Below the pieces are notes generated by a model that worked only from the letters and a program-made list of their open reading frames with translations, was not told the origin of the DNA and searched no databases. 64,000 bases of DNA from the NCBI GenBank assembly GCA_964344765.1, contig CAYFOM010000011.1, forward strand, positions 47,561-111,560. Reading direction: 5' to 3'. A program made the translations under genes and the position numbers. Numbering within the stretch: position 1 is the stretch's first letter; each line of letters starts with the position of its first letter. Positions 61,288 to 64,000 of this stretch are shown in pieces. This stretch comes from JACNIZ01 sp964344765 (GTDB lineage Bacteria; Planctomycetota; UBA1135).

Positions 61288-62756
61288 TGTTTTGAGTTCC
61301 GGGGAGTGACAAAGTCCTCGGCTTGGGCAGGGGTGACAAAGGTATTCGGCACATCCGCCAAGTAACCTAAGTCCACCAAGTGCTGCAAGCGTTTGCCGGG
61401 CTCATAGCCTTTGAGGAACTTGGCCTCACGGATTTGCAATGATTGGAACCAATCGTATTGTTCCTGCAGCAACCGCTTGGTGATCTGAGGATGCAATGCG
61501 GCGACGTCGTTAAGCTCAAACGGATCCGTATTCCGGTTGTATAGCGCCACAAACGGATAAGCATAGGCGACGTCATCCGGCGGCTCCAACGGACCAAGTG
61601 CATTGCGTCCTGGGTTTTGCACCAAAGTCCATTGATCACTGCGCCAAGCATAAAAACTGGTTTGCCAGCTTGCCGGAAACTGAGTGCGGACCGGCGTGGT
61701 TCCATCCACCAGCCAGGGCATCACTCCTTCCAATGCGATGGGTTTATCGATGACCGCGGCCGATTCACCAGGGGCCAAAATTACCAAGGGAACACGCAGA
61801 ACCCCGCTGTACAAACTCTTAGCATGCAAGAAATAACCGTGGCGTTCGGCCAATTCCTCACCATGGTCCGAAAAGAAAACAATCACCGCATTTTCTGCCA
61901 AGCCACCGCGACCGGCAGCGCGATAGCGTTGATCCAAACCACGCAAAAATTCTTGCACGCGCTGGGCGGCGCTCACGATTTCGGCGTCGTATAGATCGAT
62001 GGTGTATTGCTTCAATTCAGGGGTGAGCCCTGATGGGTTGCGGTGGAAGCCATAAAGCAAATCGTTATTGGCTTCGGGTTCGCTGCGCTGAGTGTAAAGC
62101 TGAGCCAAATCCGCCGGCGGAGTATAGGGCTGATGCGGCGACATCCAATGAGCCCACACCATGAGTTTTTCGCCGCTTTGGATTGCTGCTTCAGCGCGCT
62201 GCAACAGGACTGGTCCTAGTTGCCCCTCCTTGTCACCCGCGCGCATGTCATAGCTGTCGAAGCCACGGGCCAAACCCATGGAAGCACCCAAGGCTCGATT
62301 GGCGACGACCGCGTGGTTTTGATAGCCGTTCCGGCCCAATACGTCGGCAAAATGACGGAGATCGGCAGCTAGAGTGGTGGGATTGGAAATGGCGCCATGC
62401 TCCAGCGGGAACAACCCTGTCCAGAAACTGGCCAAAGAAGGCATGGTTTTGCCGATTGGCGCCCAGCAGTGCTCGAAGCGGTGTCCGTGCGCGGCCAGCC
62501 AAGCCAGACTCCATTCCTCGCCAGGATCACCGTCGGTTTGGCGGCTGTAGCCGTAGCTGCCCAAATGGTCTGCTCGCAGCGTGTCAATCGAGATAAAAAC
62601 GAAGTCGTATTCCCCCAACCATTTCGGCTGTTCGGCAACCGGATCGGCCCCACCGCAGCCGGCAATGGCGAAAATGACGAGGAGGATTCCAAGCCACCAG
62701 CCGGCCCTTGAGGTGGACTTGTCGGCTCCTGCGAAAGGCACTAATACCTGGGGCAT
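61284..62756 (-). CDS. Alkaline-phosphatase-superfamily (sulfatase-like) lipoprotein
   Basis: This 490-residue protein has a signal peptide with lipobox (Ile-Ala-Gly-Cys34), the SIDTLRADH metal motif (Asp58), a nucleophile region Gly-Lys-Thr104-Met-Pro-Ser, and FFSDHGEEL. The nucleophile is Thr, which cannot become formylglycine, so a phosphotransferase or phosphodiesterase activity fits better than a true sulfatase. The C-terminus carries a Leu-Gly-Tyr-Leu motif. I used the ATG at 62756 because a perfect TATAAT lies exactly 6 nt upstream; the open frame extends 7 codons further. Confidence 0.8.
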   Translation of the reverse strand: MPQVLVPFAGADKSTSRAGWWLGILLVIFAIAGCGGADPVAEQPKWLGEYDFVFISIDTLRADHLGSYGYSRQTDGDPGEEWSLAWLAAHGHRFEHCWAPIGKTMPSLASFWTGLFPLEHGAISNPTTLAADLRHFADVLGRNGYQNHAVVANRALGASMGLARGFDSYDMRAGDKEGQLGPVLLQRAEAAIQSGEKLMVWAHWMSPHQPYTPPADLAQLYTQRSEPEANNDLLYGFHRNPSGLTPELKQYTIDLYDAEIVSAAQRVQEFLRGLDQRYRAAGRGGLAENAVIVFFSDHGEELAERHGYFLHAKSLYSGVLRVPLVILAPGESAAVIDKPIALEGVMPWLVDGTTPVRTQFPASWQTSFYAWRSDQWTLVQNPGRNALGPLEPPDDVAYAYPFVALYNRNTDPFELNDVAALHPQITKRLLQEQYDWFQSLQIREAKFLKGYEPGKRLQHLVDLGYLADVPNTFVTPAQAEDFVTPRNSKH

Positions 62757-62768
62757 CACGGGATTATA
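62757..62768 (-). promoter_or_regulatory. Predicted leaderless promoter (TATAAT-N6-ATG)
   Basis: On the minus strand the consensus hexamer TATAAT (complement of 62763-62768) is followed by CCCGTG and the ATG at 62756. This is the best-matching -10 of the five sites with this geometry. Confidence 0.6.
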
Positions 62769-62801
62769 TTGTGACAATCCTCGACCTGCCTAGTCCTCGC
62801 A

Positions 62802-63725
62802 ATGAACCTCTTCGACCGTTTCGCCGCCGCCTGCCTGCCACTGGTGCCGCGCTTCATCGTTCGCCGATTGAGCACCCGCTACATCGCGGGTGAGCAGATG
62901 GCCGACGCCCTGGCCATGGGCAAACGCATGCAGCAGGCCGGCTACCGTGTGACCTACGACATCCTCGGCGAAGCCGTCGACCACCGCGAAGGTGTGTTGG
63001 CTGCCGCCGAAGAGTACCAACAGCTACTTGCGGCGTTGGTGGAGAATCAGCTCGAGCTGAACATCTCGTTGAAGCCCACCCAGATGGGGCTGAACATTTC
63101 CGAGGACTTCTGCGTGGAAGTCGTTTCCAGCATTCTGAAAGAGGCGCAAAAGCATGGCGCCTTCGTTCGCTACGAAATGGAGGACTCCCCGACCACCGAT
63201 GGCACTTTGCGAGTTTTCACTCGCCTGCGCCAAGAATTCGGCGAGACCGTCGGCTGCGTCCTGCAGTCAATGCTGCATCGCACGGTGCAAGACTGCAAAG
63301 ATTTGGTCGCCGTAGATCAGCCCTTAAATGTGCGCATGGTGAAGGGGATTTACGTCGAGCCGGGAGCGATTGCCCATCAGGACCCCCAACAAGTCAATCA
63401 AGCGTATTTGGATGCCACTCAAGTCCTGTTGGAAGGCGGCGCATACGTTGCACTGGCGACTCACGATCCGGCGCTCGTTGATGGCGCGCGCAAAATTGTG
63501 AAAGAGATTCCTGGAAGTGAAGATCGGGTTGAAGTTCAAATGCTGCTCGGCGTCCAAGAAACGCAACGAAAGGAGTGGAAGAACAGCGGCTTGCCGGTGC
63601 GCGTCTACATTCCCTACGGCACTCAGTGGTACCCGTACGTCACCCGACGCTTGAAGAAGAACCCCAAACTCGCACGCTATGCGATGTTTGGACTGTTCAA
63701 AAAGAAGGAACGCCTGGAACCTTAA
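62802..63725 (+). CDS. Proline dehydrogenase family protein
   Basis: This 307-residue protein is a stand-alone FAD-dependent PRODH TIM barrel. It has the LNISLKPTQMGLNIS strand, a YEMEDS segment, LQSMLHRT, VRMVKGIYVEP, ATHDP and the C-terminal RVYIPYGTQWYPYVTRRL block, which holds the Arg pair that binds the proline carboxylate. It oxidises proline to pyrroline-5-carboxylate. No P5C dehydrogenase is adjacent. A 12-bp hairpin follows the gene. Confidence 0.93.
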   Translation: MNLFDRFAAACLPLVPRFIVRRLSTRYIAGEQMADALAMGKRMQQAGYRVTYDILGEAVDHREGVLAAAEEYQQLLAALVENQLELNISLKPTQMGLNISEDFCVEVVSSILKEAQKHGAFVRYEMEDSPTTDGTLRVFTRLRQEFGETVGCVLQSMLHRTVQDCKDLVAVDQPLNVRMVKGIYVEPGAIAHQDPQQVNQAYLDATQVLLEGGAYVALATHDPALVDGARKIVKEIPGSEDRVEVQMLLGVQETQRKEWKNSGLPVRVYIPYGTQWYPYVTRRLKKNPKLARYAMFGLFKKKERLEP

Positions 63726-63800
63726 GAATCGGCGCCGGATGCTGGCCCCTTTGAGTGGCCCAATAAATTAGAAGCCGCGTAACTTTTCGCAGCCTCACTC

Positions 63801-63834
63801 GTCATCCCGGCAGGAAACCTCTTGCCGGGATGAC
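63801..63834 (+). terminator. Hairpin downstream of proline dehydrogenase
   Basis: GTCATCCCGGCA (63801-63812) pairs perfectly with TGCCGGGATGAC (63823-63834), and AGG/CCT can pair in the loop. No U tract follows. It may be a terminator or a dispersed palindromic element. From here to the end of the window (166 bases) I see no gene I can support. Confidence 0.5.
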
Positions 63835-64000
63835 TTCATGTTTCGACCACCCTTCTGCCCTTTCTCCGATTGCGAGTCGCAATCCAATGCTCAAGGATTC
63901 GCTTGGAGGTCGCGAGGCCACTATTACCGAAAATGCGATGGCCGCTGTGATCTGCACCCCGTAGCCGGGCCAGTTCGAATTGCGCATATTCAGTCTAGTT

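Noticed and set aside
63801..63834. Palindrome as part of a CRISPR array
   Set aside because: Only one copy is present and no spaced repeats were found anywhere in the window.
63802..63987. 61-codon minus-strand open frame at the window end
   Set aside because: It begins and ends in noncoding-looking sequence, includes the hairpin arm and has no ribosome-binding site.

Overview
The window looks like a bacterial chromosome from the PVC superphylum, most likely a planctomycete-like lineage. The clearest marker is an 85-residue protein at 32919-33176 that matches the small basic protein family (TIGR04137) used as a PVC signature. Supporting hints are a dcw cluster with no ftsZ, ftsA, ftsQ or murD, an ECF sigma factor paired with a giant vWA protein, and large TPR/secretin lipoproteins. 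The taxonomic call rests on family recognition by eye, not on a search. I saw no tRNA, rRNA, insertion sequence, prophage or CRISPR array.

Layout. 1-5 kb: the end of an unknown gene, a peptidase-like secreted protein that lacks its catalytic Glu, and an ECF sigma factor followed by a vWA protein with a membrane anchor and an anti-sigma-like N-terminus. 5-13 kb: adenosine deaminase, a HAD protein, then thrS, an SDR oxidoreductase, a DUF6941-like protein, an M20 peptidase and a DUF819 membrane protein. 13-16.7 kb: a BlaI-type repressor, an M56 membrane metalloprotease and a secreted Cys/His-rich protein with seven cysteines at exact four-residue spacing. 16.6-29.6 kb (minus strand): mraZ-rsmH-ftsL-ftsI-murE-murF-mraY-ftsW-LysM protein-murG-murC-murB, tightly overlapped, with three 10-bp direct repeats resembling MraZ boxes upstream. 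29.7-33.8 kb (minus): a SPOR-like membrane protein, the PVC protein, queE (apparent CTG start), der, a lipoprotein and a zinc-ribbon protein.

33.9-48.8 kb (plus): a family 4 uracil-DNA glycosylase coupled to GspL/PilN-like and GspM/PilO-like bitopic proteins and a third anchored protein. Next come a TPR-secretin lipoprotein, two secreted TPR proteins, ExbB, two ExbD proteins and a second TPR-secretin lipoprotein. No GspE-type ATPase, GspF or pseudopilin is encoded here. This makes a secretin assembly associated with a proton-motive-force motor the best candidate for an undescribed system in the window. 48.8-49.3 kb is noncoding and contains a roughly 90-nt near-perfect hairpin.

49.3-55 kb: a HAD hydrolase, and a peptide ABC transporter split over two divergent operons (fused ATPases on minus; binding protein and two permeases on plus). 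55-64 kb: ridA-coaD, comEC, the yifB/comM ATPase, a GT-C-like membrane protein with an alkaline-phosphatase-superfamily lipoprotein, and proline dehydrogenase.

A recurrent regulatory feature is a -10-like hexamer exactly 6 nt before the start codon of five genes, which predicts leaderless mRNAs. Many other genes use ATGA, GTGA, TTGA or TAATG overlaps or strong GGAGG sites, so the genome probably mixes leaderless, coupled and Shine-Dalgarno initiation.
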